The translations under genes were made by a program, and so were the position numbers. From Hydractinia symbiolongicarpus (taxonomy: Eukaryota; Cnidaria; Hydrozoa; Anthoathecata; Hydractiniidae): DNA of 64,000 bases. The notes under the pieces are model-generated. The model saw only the letters and a list, made by a program, of their open reading frames with translations, had not been told where the DNA came from and made no database searches. Location: assembly GCF_029227915.1 (NCBI RefSeq), contig NC_079885.1:434001-498000 (forward strand), given 5' to 3'. This document shows, piece after piece, positions 1 through 10,682 of the stretch; the first letter of the stretch is position 1; the number at the start of each line of letters is the position of its first letter.

Positions 1-635
1 CCACTAAAGCCCATGAGACTTGTAGTTTTTAAAAATGTTTTCATTTTTGATGAGACGCTGAATAAAAGAAGTTTAATCGCCGGCAAACGAAAACCCGCGA
101 TTTCCCGTAAATCCCGGCTTGGCCCGTATAGTCAAAAGTATACAAGGAAAGTACCCAGGGAGTAAACTCATTTCCCGAACGATTTTTTAAATTATTTTTT
201 CACCACTAAAACGCATGAGACTTGTAGTTTTCAAAAATGTTTTCATTTTTGATGAGACGCTGAATAAAAGCAGTTTAATCGCCGGCAAACGAAAACTTGC
301 GATTTCCCTAAATCCCGGAATCGGCCCGTATAGTCAAAAGTATAAAAAGAAAGTACCCAGGGAGTAAACGCATTTCCAGAACGATTTTTTAAATTATTTT
401 TTCACCACTAAAGCCCATGAGACTTGTAGTTTTTAAAAATGTTTTCATTTTTGATGAGACGCTGAATAAGAGAAGTTTAATCGCCGGCAAACGAAAACCC
501 GCGATTTCCCGTAAATCCCGGGCTTGGCCCGTAGAGTCAAAAGTATACAAAGAAAGTACCCAGGGAGTAAACTCATTTCCAGAACGATTTTTTAAATTAT
601 TTTTTCACCACTAAAACGCATAAGACTTGTAGTTT

Positions 636-657
636 TTAAAAATGTTTTCATTTTTGA
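636..657 (+). repeat. Dyad 1: short inverted repeat present in nearly every monomer (example)
   Basis: In the commonest form (for example 231-252) the arms TCAAAAATG and CATTTTTGA are perfect 9-bp reverse complements around a TTTT loop. In the copy annotated here the left arm is TTAAAAATG, giving one T:G position. Type I copies (for example 20260-20283) have arms TTTAAAAATG and CATTTTTAAA, a perfect 10-bp stem. Type B copies (for example 838-859) have a register-shifted stem, AAATAT with ATATTT around TTTC. The structure could form as a DNA cruciform or an RNA hairpin; neither is shown here. Confidence 0.85.
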
Positions 658-721
658 TGAGACGCTGAATAAAAGAAGTTTAATCGCCGGCAAACGAAAA
701 CCCGCAATTTCCCATAAATCC

Positions 722-734
722 CGGGCTTGGCCCG
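722..734 (+). repeat. Dyad 2: GC-rich inverted repeat with 3-nt loop (example)
   Basis: CGGGC, TTG, GCCCG form a perfect 5-bp stem with a 3-base loop in monomers carrying cccgggcttggcccg. Copies with cttagcccg change only the loop (TTA). Copies with cccggcttggcccg keep a shortened stem, GGC/GCC. The ggcacg and ggactcgg subfamilies (H, J, F, L) lose it, so it is less conserved than dyad 1. It touches dyad 3 directly, sharing the G at 734. Confidence 0.75.
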
Positions 735-751
735 TATAGTCAAAAGTATAC
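734..751 (+). repeat. Dyad 3: GTATA-N8-TATAC inverted repeat (example)
   Basis: GTATA and TATAC are 5-bp reverse complements separated by eight bases. The loop differs between subfamilies (gtcaaaag versus gtcgaatg), while the arms are kept in most copies of both. The right arm is part of the palindrome GTATAC. Exceptions exist: 203-404 reads tataaaaag, and copies with caaaaagtatac have a 9-base spacer (for example around 48352). Confidence 0.7.
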
Positions 752-2428
752 AAAGAAAGTACCCAGGGAGTAAACTCATTTCCCGAACGATTTTTTATAT
801 TATTTTTTTACCACTAAACGCATGAGACTCGTAGTTTTCAAAAATATTTTCATATTTGATGGGACGCTGAATAAAAGAAGTTTAATCGCCGGCAAACAAA
901 AATCCGCGATTTCCCGTAAATCCCGGGCTTGGCCCGTATAGTCAAAAGTATACAAAGAAAGTACCCAGTGAGTAAACTCATTTCCCGAACGATTTTTTAA
1001 ATTACTTTTTCACCACTAAAACGCATTAGACTTGTAGTTTTTAAAAATGTTTTCATTTTTGATGAGACGCTGAATAAAAGAAGTTTAATCGCCGGCAAAC
1101 GAAAACCCGCGATTTCCCGTAAATCCAGGGCTCGGCCCGTATAGTCAAATGTATACAAAGAAAGTACCCAGGGAGTAAAATATTTCCCGAACGATTTTTT
1201 ATATTATTTTTTTACCACTAAACGCATGAGACTCGTAGTTTTCAAAAATATTTTCATATTTGATGGGACGCTGAATAAAAGAAGATTAATCGCCGGCAAA
1301 CGAAAACCCGCGATTTCTCGTAAATCCCGGCTTGGCCCGTATAGTCAAAAGTATACAAAGAAAGTACCCAGGGAGTAAACTCATTTCCCGAACGACTTTT
1401 TAAATTATTTTTTCACCACTAAAACGCATGAGACTTGTAGTTTTCAAAAATGTTTTCATTTTTGATGAGACGCTGAATAAAAGAAGTTTAATCGCCGGCA
1501 AACGAAAACCCGCGATTTCCCGCAAATCCCGGGCTTGGCACGTATAGTCGAATGTATACAAAGAAAGTACCCTGTGAGTAAACTCATATCCAGAACGATT
1601 TTTTAAATTATTTTTTCACCACTAAAGCCCATGAGACTTGTAGTTTTCAAAAATGTTTTCATTTTTGATGAGACGCTGAATAAAAGAAGTTTAATCGCCG
1701 GCAAACGAAAACCCGCGATTTCCCGTACATCCCGGCTTGGCCCGTATAGTCAAAAGTATACAAAGAAAGTACCCAGGGAGTAAACTCATTTCCCGAACGA
1801 TTTTTTAAATTATTTTTTCACCACTAAAACGCATGAGACTTGTAGTTTTCAAAAATGTTTTCATTTTTGATGAGACGCTGAATAAAAGCAGTTTAATCGC
1901 CGGCAAACGAAAACTTGCGATTTCCCTAAATCCCGGAATCGGCCCGTATAGTCAAAAGTATACAAAGAAAGTACCCAGGGAGTAAACGCATTTCCAGAAC
2001 GATTTTTTAAATTATTTTTTCACCACTAAAGCCCATGAGACTTGTAGTTTTTAAAAATGTTTTCATTTTTGATGAGACGCTGAATAAAAGAAGTTTAATC
2101 GCCGGCAAACGAAAACCCGCGATTTCCCGTAAATCCCGGAATCGGCCCGTATAGTCAAAAGTATACAAAGAAAGTACCCAGGGAGTAAACTCATTTCCCG
2201 AACGATTTTTTAAATTATTTTTTCACCACTAAAACGCATGAGACTTGTAGTTTTCAAAAATGTTTTCATTTTTGAAGAGACCCTGAATAAAAGCAGTTTA
2301 ATCGCCGGCAAACGAAAACTTGCGATTTCCCTAAATCCCGGAATCGGCCCGTATAGTCAAAAGTATACAAAGAAAGTACCCAGGGAGTAAACACATTTCC
2401 AGAACTATTTTTTAAATTATTTTTTCAC

Positions 2429-5400
2429 CAGTAAAGCCCATGAGACTTGTAGTTTTTAAAAATGTTTTCATTTTTGATGAGACGCTGAATAAAAGAAGTT
2501 TAATCGCCGGCAAACGAAAACCCGCGATTTCCCGTAAATCCCGGGCTTAGCCCGTATAGTCAAAAGTATACAAAGAAAGTACCCAGGGAGTAAACTCATT
2601 TCCCGAACGATTTTTTAAATTATTTTTTCACCACTAAAACGCATGAGACTTGTAGTTTTCAAAAATGTTTTCATTTTTGATGAAACGCTTAATGAAAGAG
2701 GTTTAATCTCCGGCAAACGAAATCCCGCGTTTTCCCGTAAATCCGGTGCTTGGCCCGTATAGTCGAATGTATACAAAGAAAGTACCCAGGGAGTAAACTC
2801 ATTTCCCGAACGATTTTTTAAATTTTTTTTTCACCACTAAAACGCATGAGACTTGTAGTTTTCAAAAATGTTTTCATTTTTGATGAGACGCTGAATAAAA
2901 GCAGTTTAACCGCCGGCAAACGAAAACCTGCGATTTCCCTGAATCCCGGACTCGGCCCGTATAGTCAAAAGTATACAAAGAAAGTACCCAGGGAGTAAAC
3001 TCATTTCCAGAACGATTTTTTAAATTATTTTTTCACCACTAAAACGCATAAGACTTGTAGTTTTTAAAAATGTTTTCATTTTTGATGAGACGCTGAATAA
3101 AAGAAGTTTAATCGCCGGCAAACGAAAACCCGCGATTTCCCGTAAATCCCGGGCTTGGCCCGTATAGTCAAAAGTATACAAAGAAAGTACCCTGGGAGTA
3201 AACTCATTTCCCGAACGATTTTTTATATTATTTTTTTACCACTAAACGCATGAGACTCGTAGTTTTCAAAAATATTTTCATATTTGATGGGACGCTGAAT
3301 AAAAGAAGTTTAATCGCCGGCAAACAAAAATCCGCGATTTCCCGTAAATCCCGGGCTTGGCCCGTATAGTCAAAAGTATACAAAGAAAGTACCCAGTGAG
3401 TAAACTCATTTCCCGAACGATTTTTTAAATTACTTTTTCACCACTAAAACGCATTAGACTTGTAGTTTTCAAAAATGTTTTCATTTTTGATGAGACGCTG
3501 AATAAAAGAAGTTTAATCGCCGGCAAACGAAAACCCGCGATTTCCCGTAAATCCAGGGCTCGGCCCGTATAGTCAAAAGTATACAAAGAAAGTACCCAGG
3601 GAGTAAAGTATATCCCGAACGATTTTTTATATTATTTTTTTACCACTAAACGCATGAGACTCGTAGTTTTCAAAAATATTTTCATATTTGATGGGACGCT
3701 GAATAAAAGAAGTTTAATCGCCGGCAAACGAAAACCCGCGATTTCTCGTAAATCCCGGCTTGGCCCGTATAGTCAAAAGTATACAAAGAAAGTACCCAGG
3801 GAGTAAACTCATTTCCCGAACGATTTTTTAAATTATTTTTTCACCACTAAAACGCATGAGACTTGTAGTTTTCAAAAATGTTTTCATTTTTGATGAGACG
3901 CTGAATAAAAGAAGTTTAATCGCCGGCAAACGAAAACCCGCGATTTCCCGTAAATCCCGGCTTGGCCCGTATAGTCAAAAGTATACAAAGAAAGTACCCA
4001 GGGAGTAAACTCATTTCCCGAACGATTTTTTAAATTTTTTTTCACCACTAAAACGCATGAGACTTGTAGTTTTCAAAAATATTTTCATATTTGATGGGAC
4101 GCTGAATAAAAGAAGATTAATCGCCGGCAAACGAAAACCCGCGATTTCTCGTAAATCCCGGCTTGGCCCGTATAGTCAAAAGTATACAAAGAAAGTACCC
4201 AGGGAGTAAACTCATTTCCCGAACGATTTTTTAAATTATTTTTTCACCACTAAAACGCATGAGACTTGTAGTTTTCAAAAATGTTTTCATTTTTGATGAG
4301 ACGCTGAATAAAAGAAGTTTAATCGCCGGCAAACGAAAACCCGCGATTTCCCGTAAATCCCGGGCTTAGCCCGTATAGTCAAAAGTATACAAAGAAAGTA
4401 CCCAGGGAGTAAACTCATTTCCCGAACGATTTTTTAAATTATTTTTTCACCACTAAAACGCATGAGACTTGTAGTTTTCAAAAATGTTTTCATTTTTGAT
4501 GAGACGCTTAATGAAAGAGGTTTAATCTCCGGCAAACGAAATCCCGCGTTTTCCCGTAAATCCGGTGCTTGGCCCGTATAGTCGAATGTATACAAAGAAA
4601 GTACCCAGGGAGTAAACTCATTTCCCGAACGATTTTTTAAATTTTTTTTTCACCACTAAAACGCATGAGACTTGTAGTTTTCAAAAATGTTTTCATTTTT
4701 GATGAGACGCTGAATAAAAGCAGTTTAACCGCCGGCAAACGAAAACCTGCGATTTCCCTGAATCCCGGACTCGGCCCGTATAGTCAAAAGTATACAAAGA
4801 AAATACCCAGGGAGTAAACTCATTTCCAGAACGATTTTTTAAATTATTTTTTCACCACTAAAACGCATAAGACTTGTAGTTTTTAAAAATGTTTTCATTT
4901 TTGATGAGACGCTGAATAAAAGAAGTTTAATCGCCGGCAAACGAAAACCCGCGATTTCCCGTAAATCCCGGGCTTGGCCCGTATAGTCAAAAGTATACAA
5001 AGAAAGTACCCTGGGAGTAAACTCATTTCCCGAACGATTTTTTATATTATTTTTTTACCACTAAACGCATGAGACTCGTAGTTTTCAAAAATATTTTCAT
5101 ATTTGATGGGACGCTGAATAAAAGAAGTTTAATCGCCGGCAAACAAAAATCCGCGATTTCCCGTAAATCCCGGGCTTGGCCCGTATAGTCAAAAGTATAC
5201 AAAGAAAGTACCCAGTGAGTAAACTCATTTCCCGAACGATTTTTTAAATTACTTTTTCACCACTAAAACGCATTAGACTTGTAGTTTTCAAAAATGTTTT
5301 CATTTTTGATGAGACGCTGAATAAAAGAAGTTTAATCGCCGGCAAACGAAAACCCGCGATTTCCCGTAAATCCAGGGCTCGGCCCGTATAGTCAAAAGTA

Positions 5401-6230
5401 TACAAAGAAAGTACCCAGGGAGTAAAGTATTTCCCGAACGATTTTTTATATTATTTTTTTACCACTAAACGCATGAGACTCGTAGTTTTCAAAAATATTT
5501 TCATATTTGATGGGACGCTGAATAAAAGAAGTTTAATCGCCGGCAAACGAAAACCCGCGATTTCTCGTAAATCCCGGCTTGGCCCGTATAGTCAAAAGTA
5601 TACAAAGAAAGTACCCAGGGAGTAAACTTATTTCCCGAACGATTTTTTAAATTATTTTTTCACCACTAAAACGCATGAGACTTGTAGTTTTCAAAAATGT
5701 TTTCATTTTTGATGAGACGCTGAATAAAAGAAGTTTAATCGCCGGCAAACGAAAACCCGCGATTTCCCGCAAATCCCGGGCTTGGCACGTATAGTCGAAT
5801 GTATACAAAGAAAGTACCCTGTGAGTAAACTCATTTCCAGAACGATTTTTTAAATTATTTTTTCACCACTAAAGCCCATGAGACTTGTAGTTTTTAAAAA
5901 TGTTTTCATTTTTGATGAGACGCTGAATAAAAGAAGTTTAATCGCCGGCAAACGAAAACCCGCGATTTCCCGTAAATCCCGGGCTTGGCCCGTATAGTCA
6001 AAAGTATACAAAGAAAGTACCCTGGGAGTAAACTCATTTCCCGAACGATTTTTTATATTATTTTTTTACCACTAAATGCATGAGACTAGTAGTTTTCAAA
6101 AATATTTTCATATTTGATGGGACGCTGAATAAAAGAAGTTTAATCGCCGGCAAACAAAAATCCGCGATTTCCCGTAAATCCCGGGCTTGGCCCGTATAGT
6201 CAAAAGTATACAAAGAAAGTACCCAGGGAG
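2429..6230 (+). repeat. Incomplete copies of the C-E-F-D-B1-x-B2 cassette
   Basis: A cassette marked by cttagcccg, then E (cttaatgaaagagg), F (gtttaaccgcc), D (gcataagac), B1, a gcattagac copy and B2 appears from about 2429 and again from about 4250. Its E monomers start near 2632 and 4452. The two are separated by an A monomer and a B2-like hybrid at 4045. A shortened run, C-B1-B2-H, closes the block around 5870-6670. These look like partial copies of the unit that is regular in the next block. Confidence 0.7.
2754..2767 (-). other. CENP-B-box-like word, one base short (example in an E monomer)
   Basis: On the minus strand the E monomer reads TTCGACTATACGGG. The mammalian CENP-B box core is TTCG-N4-A-N2-CGGG; here the first gap is N3, so the match is to all nine fixed bases but with a one-base-short spacing. 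The word needs both cccgtatag and gtcgaatg, so it is found mainly in E monomers, while H and J copies have cacgtatag and lose one more base. It overlaps dyad 3. A chance match is quite possible, and binding by any CENP-B-like protein is not shown. Confidence 0.25.
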
Positions 6231-8456
6231 TAAAGTATTTCCCGAACGATTTTTTATATTATTTTTTTACCACTAAACGCATGAGACTCGTAGTTTTCAA
6301 AAATATTTTCATATTTGATGGGACGCTGAATAAAAGAAGTTTAATCGCCGGCAAACGAAAACCCGCGATTTCTCGTAAATCCCGGCTTGGCCCGTATAGT
6401 CAAAAGTATACAAAGAAAGTACCAAGGGAGTAAACTTATTTCCCGAACGATTTTTTAAATTATTTTTTCACCACTAAAACGCATGAGACTTGTAGTTTTC
6501 AAAAATGTTTTCATTTTTGATGAGACGCTGAATAAAAGAAGTTTAATCGCCGGCAAACGAAAACCCGCGATTTCCCGCAAATCCCGGGCTTGGCACGTAT
6601 AGTCGAATGTATACAAAGAAAGTACCCTGTGAGTAAACTCATTTCCAGAACGATTTTTTAAATTATTTTTTCACCACTAAAGCCCATGAGACTTGTAGTT
6701 TTTAAAAATGTTTTCATTTTTGATGAGACGCTGAATAAAAGAAGTTTAATCGCCGGCAAACGAAAACCCGCGATTTCCCGTAAATCCCGGCTTGGACCGT
6801 ATAGTCAAAAGTATACAAAGAAAGTACCCAGGGAGTAAACTCATTTCCCGAACGATTTTTTAAATTATTTTTTCACCACTAAAACGCATGAGACTTGTAG
6901 TTTTCAAAAATGTTTTCATTTTTGATGAAACGCTGAATAAAAGAAGTTTAATCGCCGGCAAACGAAAACCCGCGATTTCCCGTAAATCCCGGAATCAGCC
7001 CGTATAGTCAAAAGTATACAAAGAAAGTACCCAGGGAGTAAACTCATTTCCCGAACGGTTTTTGAAATTAATTTTTCACCACTAAAACGCATGAGACTTG
7101 TAGTTTTCAAAAATGTTTTCATTTTTGAAGAGACGCTGAATAAAAGCAGTTTAATCGCCGGCAAACGAAAACTTGCGATTTCCCTAAATCCCGGAATCGG
7201 CCCGTATAGTCAAAAGTATACAAAGAAAGTACCCAGGGAGTAAACGCATTTCCAGAACGATTTTTTAAATTATTTTTTCACCAGTAAAGCCCATGAGACT
7301 TGTAGTTTTTAAAAATGTTTTCATTTTTGATGAGACGCTGAATAAAAGAAGTTTAATCGCCGGCAAACGAAAACCCGCGATTTCCCGTAAATCCCGGGCT
7401 TAGCCCGTATAGTCAAAAGTATACAAAGAAAGTACCCAGGGAGTAAACTCATTTCCCAAACGATTTTTTAAATTATTTTTTCACCACTAAAACGCATGAG
7501 ACTTGTAGTTTTCAAAAATGTTTTCATTTTTGATGAGACGCTTAATGAAAGAGGTTTAATCTCCGGCAAACGAAATCCCGCGTTTTCCCGTAAATCCGGT
7601 GCTTGGCCCGTATAGTCGAATGTATACAAAGAAAGTACCCAGGGAGTAAACTCATTTCCCGAACGATTTTTTAAATTTTTTTTTCACCACTAAAACGCAT
7701 GAGACTTGTAGTTTTCAAAAATGTTTTCATTTTTGATGAGACGCTGAATAAAAGCAGTTTAACCGCCGGCAAACGAAAACCTGCGATTTCCCTGAATCCC
7801 GGACTCGGCCCGTATAGTCAAAAGTATACAAAGAAAGTACCCAGGGAGTAAACTCATTTCCAGAACGATTTTTTAAATTATTTTTTCACCACTAAAACGT
7901 ATAAGACTTGTAGTTTTTAAAAATGTTTTCATTTTTGATGAGACGCTGAATAAAAGAAGTTTAATCGCCGGCAAACGAAAACCCGCTATTTCCCGTAAAT
8001 CCCGGGCTTGGCCCGTATAGTCAAAAGTATACAAAGAAAGTACCCAGGGAGTAAACTCATTTCCCGAACGATTTTTTATATTATTTTTTTACCACTAAAC
8101 GCATGAGACTCGTAGTTTTCAAAAATATTTTCATATTTGATGGGACGCTGAATAAAAGAAGTTTAATCGCCGGCAAACAAAAATCCGCGATTTCCCGTAA
8201 ATCCCGGGCTTGGCCCGTATAGTCAAAAGTATACAAAGAAAGTACCCAGTGAGTAAACTCATTTCCCGAACGATTTTTTAAATTACTTTTTCACCACTAA
8301 AACGCATTAGACTTGTAGTTTTCAAAAATGTTTTCATTTTTGATGAGACGCTGAATAAAAGAAGTTTAATCGCCGGCAAACAAAAACCCGCGATTTCCCG
8401 TAAATCCAGGGCTCGGCCCGTATAGTCAAAAGTATACAAAGAAAGTACCCAGGGAG
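6231..8456 (+). repeat. 11-monomer higher-order repeat, copy 1 (2226 bp)
   Basis: The order is B2, H, C, A(aatcagccc), G(tttgaagagac), C(cttagcccg), E, F, D, B1 and the gcattagac copy. Diagnostic variants at 6270-8450 recur 2226 bp downstream, for example the aatcagccc copy near 6877 and its partner near 9103. The two copies are nearly identical by eye; a few single-base differences exist, for example acggtttttg here versus acgatttttg in copy 2. The edges are approximate, because neighbouring monomers are themselves similar. Confidence 0.8.
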
Positions 8457-10682
8457 TAAAGTATTTCCCGAACGATTTTTTATATTATTTTTTTACCACT
8501 AAACGCATGAGACTCGTAGTTTTCAAAAATATTTTCATATTTGATGGGACGCTGAATAAAAGAAGTTTAATCGCCGGCAAACGAAAACCCGCGATTTCTC
8601 GTAAATCCCGGCTTGGCCCGTATAGTCAAAAGTATACAAAGAAAGTACCCAGGGAGTAAACTTATTTCCCGAACGATTTTTTAAATTATTTTTTCACCAC
8701 TAAAACGCATGAGACTTGTAGTTTTCAAAAATGTTTTCATTTTTGATGAGACGCTGAATAAAAGAAGTTTAATCGCCGGCAAACGAAAACCCGCGATTTC
8801 CCGCAAATCCCGGGCTTGGCACGTATAGTCGAATGTATACAAAGAAAGTACCCTGTGAGTAAACTCATTTCCAGAACGATTTTTTAAATTATTTTTTCAC
8901 CACTAAAGCCCATGAGACTTGTAGTTTTTAAAAATGTTTTCATTTTTGATGAGACGCTGAATAAAAGAAGTTTAATCGCCGGCAAACGAAAACCCGCGAT
9001 TTCCCGTAAATCCCGGCTTGGCCCGTATAGTCAAAAGTATACAAAGAAAGTACCCAGGGAGTAAACTCATTTCCCGAACGATTTTTTAAATTATTTTTTC
9101 ACCACTAAAACGCATGAGACTTGTAGTTTTCAAAAATGTTTTCATTTTTGATGAAACGCTGAATAAAAGAAGTTTAATCGCCGGCAAACGAAAACCCGCG
9201 ATTTCCCGTAAATCCCGGAATCAGCCCGTATAGTCAAAAGTATACAAAGAAAGTACCCAGGGAGTAAACTCATTTCCCGAACGATTTTTGAAATTAATTT
9301 TTCACCACTAAAACGCATGAGACTTGTAGTTTTCAAAAATGTTTTCATTTTTGAAGAGACGCTGAATAAAAGCAGTTTAATCGCCGGCAAACGAAAACTT
9401 GCGATTTCCCTAAATCCCGGAATCGGCCCGTATAGTCAAAAGTATACAAAGAAAGTACCCAGGGAGTAAACGCATTTCCAGAACGATTTTTTAAATTATT
9501 TTTTCACCAGTAAAGCCCATGAGACTTGTAGTTTTTAAAAATGTTTTCATTTTTGATGAGACGCTGAATAAAAGAAGTTTAATCGCCGGCAAACGAAAAC
9601 CCGCGATTTCCCGTAAATCCCGGGCTTAGCCCGTATAGTCAAAAGTATACAAAGAAAGTACCCAGGGAGTAAACTCATTTCCCGAACGATTTTTTAAATT
9701 ATTTTTTCACCACTAAAACGCATGAGACTTGTAGTTTTCAAAAATGTTTTCATTTTTGATGAGACGCTTAATGAAAGAGGTTTAATCTCCGGCAAACGAA
9801 ATCCCGCGTTTTCCCGTACATCCGGTGCTTGGCCCGTATAGTCGAATGTATACAAAGAAAGTACCCAGGGAGTAAACTCATTTCCCGAACGATTTTTTAA
9901 ATTTTTTTTTCACCACTAAAACGCATGAGACTTGTAGTTTTCAAAAATGTTTTCATTTTTGATGAGACGCTGAATAAAAGCAGTTTAACCGCCGGCAAAC
10001 GAAAACCTGCGATTTCCCTGAATCCCGGACTCGGCCCGTATAGTCAAAAGTATACAAAGAAAGTACCCAGGGAGTAAACTCATTTCCAGAACGATTTTTT
10101 AAATTATTTTTTCACCACTAAAACGCATAAGACTTGTAGTTTTTAAAAATGTTTTCATTTTTGATGAGACGCTGAATAAAAGAAGTTTAATCGCCGGCAA
10201 ACGAAAACCCGCTATTTCCCGTAAATCCCGGGCTTGGCCCGTATAGTCAAAAGTATACAAAGAAAGTACCCAGGGAGTAAACTCATTTCCCGAACGATTT
10301 TTTATATTATTTTTTTACCACTAAACGCATGAGACTCGTAGTTTTCAAAAATATTTTCATATTTGATGGGACGCTGAATAAAAGAAGTTTAATCGCCGGC
10401 AAACAAAAATCCGCGATTTCCCGTAAATCCCGGGCTTGGCCCGTATAGTCAAAAGTATACAAAGAAAGTACCCAGTGAGTAAACTCATTTCCCGAACGAT
10501 TTTTTAAATTACTTTTTCACCACTAAAACGCATGAGACTTGTAGTTTTCAAAAATGGTTTCATTTTTGATGAGACGCTGAATAAAAGAAGTTTAATCGCC
10601 GGCAAACGAAAACCTGCGATTTCCTGAAAATCCAGGGCTCGGCCCGTATAGTCAAAAGTATACAAAGAAAGTACCCAGGGAG
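8457..10682 (+). repeat. 11-monomer higher-order repeat, copy 2 (2226 bp)
   Basis: This is the direct tandem partner of the preceding unit, in the same subfamily order. The last monomers begin to differ: the copy at about 10525 reads gcatgag and aatggtttcat where copy 1 reads gcattag and aatgttttcat. Those variants are shared instead with the 808-bp duplication that follows, so the right edge has been overwritten or reshuffled. Confidence 0.8.

Larger units (their letters stand above)
608..810 (+). repeat. Reference 203-bp monomer (type D) with internal layout
   Basis: This copy shows the usual organisation. The first ~75 bases are AT-rich with A/T tracts and the first dyad (636-657). The middle ~60 bases are GC-rich, with gccggc, accc, atttccc and cccggg motifs and the second dyad. 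Then come the GTATA dyad, the acccagggagtaaactc box and a terminal T6-AAATTA-T6-like tract just before the next unit. The word atttccc occurs twice per monomer, about 60 bp apart, hinting at an older internal duplication. Choosing ccacta as the monomer start is arbitrary. I counted 41 C, 36 G and 12 CpG in a type-A-like 203-bp copy. Confidence 0.9.
1..2428 (+). repeat. Left block: mixed C/G/D/B/H monomers without a regular higher-order unit
   Basis: The monomer order by linked variants is C, G, C, D, B1, a gcattagac copy, B2, H, C, G, C, G. The D-B1-gcattagac-B2 run from 608 recurs from about 3037, with B1 starts at 811 and 3240 (2429 bp apart, 12 monomers). C and G alternate here. There is no open reading frame or RNA gene I would support. 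The left edge of the window cuts the array, so the block may extend upstream. Confidence 0.7.

Noticed and set aside
651-672. Hammerhead-ribozyme-like core (TGATGAGACGCTGAA; in E monomers GATGAG...GAAAG), as found in some satellites
   Set aside because: The essential C of CTGATGA is T in the copies I checked, most copies read GAAT in place of GAAA, and the bases between the two boxes cannot form stem II. A GTC exists elsewhere in the monomer, but convincing stems I and III do not form.
722-734. Rho-independent terminator (GC stem followed by T-tract)
   Set aside because: The 5-bp stem is not followed by a T-run, and the array is not bacterial in character.
6916-7164. Minus-strand ORF of 82 codons, and the near-identical one at 9142-9390
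   Set aside because: Both are read through the satellite monomer and are 2226 bp apart because they sit in two copies of the same higher-order repeat. The unit length is not a multiple of three, so the frame breaks after one or two monomers. No domain, start context or non-repeat sequence supports a gene.
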